Positions 63,907 to 64,000 of a DNA stretch of 64,000 nt are shown piece after piece. The notes below the pieces were generated by a model. The model was not told the origin of the DNA, did no database searches, and saw only the letters and a program-made list of their open reading frames with translations. Numbering within the stretch: the stretch's first letter is position 1; each line of letters begins with the position of its first letter. The translations under genes were made by a program, and so were the position numbers. Where the stretch lies: assembly GCA_012729225.1 (NCBI GenBank), contig JAAYDO010000209.1, forward strand, positions 47,755 to 111,754. The letters run 5' to 3'. The stretch comes from Bacteroidales bacterium. Its GTDB lineage: Bacteria > Bacteroidota > Bacteroidia > Bacteroidales > Bacteroidaceae.

Positions 63907-64000
63907 ATGACGACTGCAAATTTAATAGAAATTTTCTGTATTCTCGACGAATTCTGCAAATATTTCACTCCAGAATTGAAAAAACATCTGGTTGATGTCC
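63907..64000 (+). CDS. IS982-family transposase, 5' part (cut by window end)
   Basis: The first 31 residues (MTTANLIEIFCILDEFCKYF onward, then TPELKKHLVDV) match the N-terminus of Bacteroidetes IS982 transposases (EIFC..DEFCK....ELKK). The gene runs out of the window. TACCTTTATAG about 45 bp upstream may be part of its promoter. The frame is open, so this copy may be intact. Confidence 0.8.
   Translation, partial: MTTANLIEIFCILDEFCKYFTPELKKHLVDV

Larger units (their letters stand above)
63802..64000 (+). mobile_element. IS982-family insertion sequence, left part
   Basis: Combines the candidate end motif, a promoter-like region and the start of the transposase gene. The right end and the other terminal repeat lie outside the window, so the element's limits cannot be confirmed. 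Confidence 0.6.

Noticed and set aside
63738-63968. Minus-strand ORF of 76 aa at the window end
   Set aside because: It is antisense to the IS982 remnant and transposase start; the plus-strand reading matches the transposase family.

Overview
The window reads as a chromosomal segment of a Bacteroidales bacterium, most likely Prevotella or a close relative. The evidence is Bacteroidetes-type promoters (TTG/TTTG, about 20 bp, then TAnnTTTG), secreted proteins ending in type IX-like C-terminal tails (GIYxx...GxxVxKVxVK), a PorZ-like protein, GH95/GH43/GH5 plant-glycan enzymes, a DUF4954 protein and an IS982-family transposase. There is no rRNA, one tRNA (Asn), no CRISPR array and no phage module.

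Layout. 1-3899 (+): a housekeeping run with the 3' part of a class I fumarase, a small unknown gene, frr, rsgA and a TPR protein; this stretch is conspicuously rich in C at third codon positions. 4104-6949 (-): a terminator and a secreted esterase-GH5 enzyme. 6950-7930: a structured leader, an IS982 remnant, a divergent 22-bp array and tRNA-Asn. 8133-13051 (-): trkH, trkA, dxs. 13052-13940: repeat-filled spacer. 13941-14492 (+): outer-membrane beta-barrel protein. 14599-18206 (-): two overlapping genes that are both two-domain fusions (NTP transferase-PLP enzyme and opine-dehydrogenase-like-LicD). 18364-22221 (+): metG, an LPS-kinase-like protein and a glycosyltransferase. 22611-33273: a surface-glycan island with glycosyltransferases, LicD, a metallophosphoesterase, an LTA-synthase-like phosphotransferase and three acyltransferase-3 membrane proteins. 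33935-38144 (-): GH95 then GH43-CBM6. 38539-41585 (-): DUF4954 protein and hflX. 41737-45507 (+): two glycosyltransferases and a SulP transporter. 45910-51520 (+): a flavoprotein and a 1361-residue secreted protein. 51800-55939: an alpha/beta hydrolase, prmC and a PorZ-like protein. 55956-63624: three glycosyltransferases, two on + and one on -, leading into FkbH-ACP-MBOAT-SGNH. 63625-64000: IS982 debris and the start of a second IS982 transposase.

How the genes work together. Much of the window builds or decorates surface glycans. Two sets look like little-described decoration systems. One is a Dlt-like arrangement in which an FkbH-type HAD enzyme replaces the usual adenylating enzyme (FkbH, carrier protein, MBOAT, SGNH). 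The other is a pair of double-fusion proteins that could make, activate and transfer a phospho-amino-alcohol (cytidylyltransferase, PLP enzyme, dehydrogenase, LicD). A second theme is extracellular polysaccharide breakdown by enzymes with type IX-like tails, with a PorZ-like secretion component in the same window.

The non-coding layer is unusual. A repeat family built of exactly three 22-bp units plus a fixed terminal unit occurs four times in intergenic spacers, with a fifth divergent relative. A second family of four 11-bp units occurs in spacers and once inside prmC. A further repeat pair appears to have been split by about 1 kb carrying a gene. Two minus-strand genes share a leader of about 100 nt closed by the same inverted repeat.
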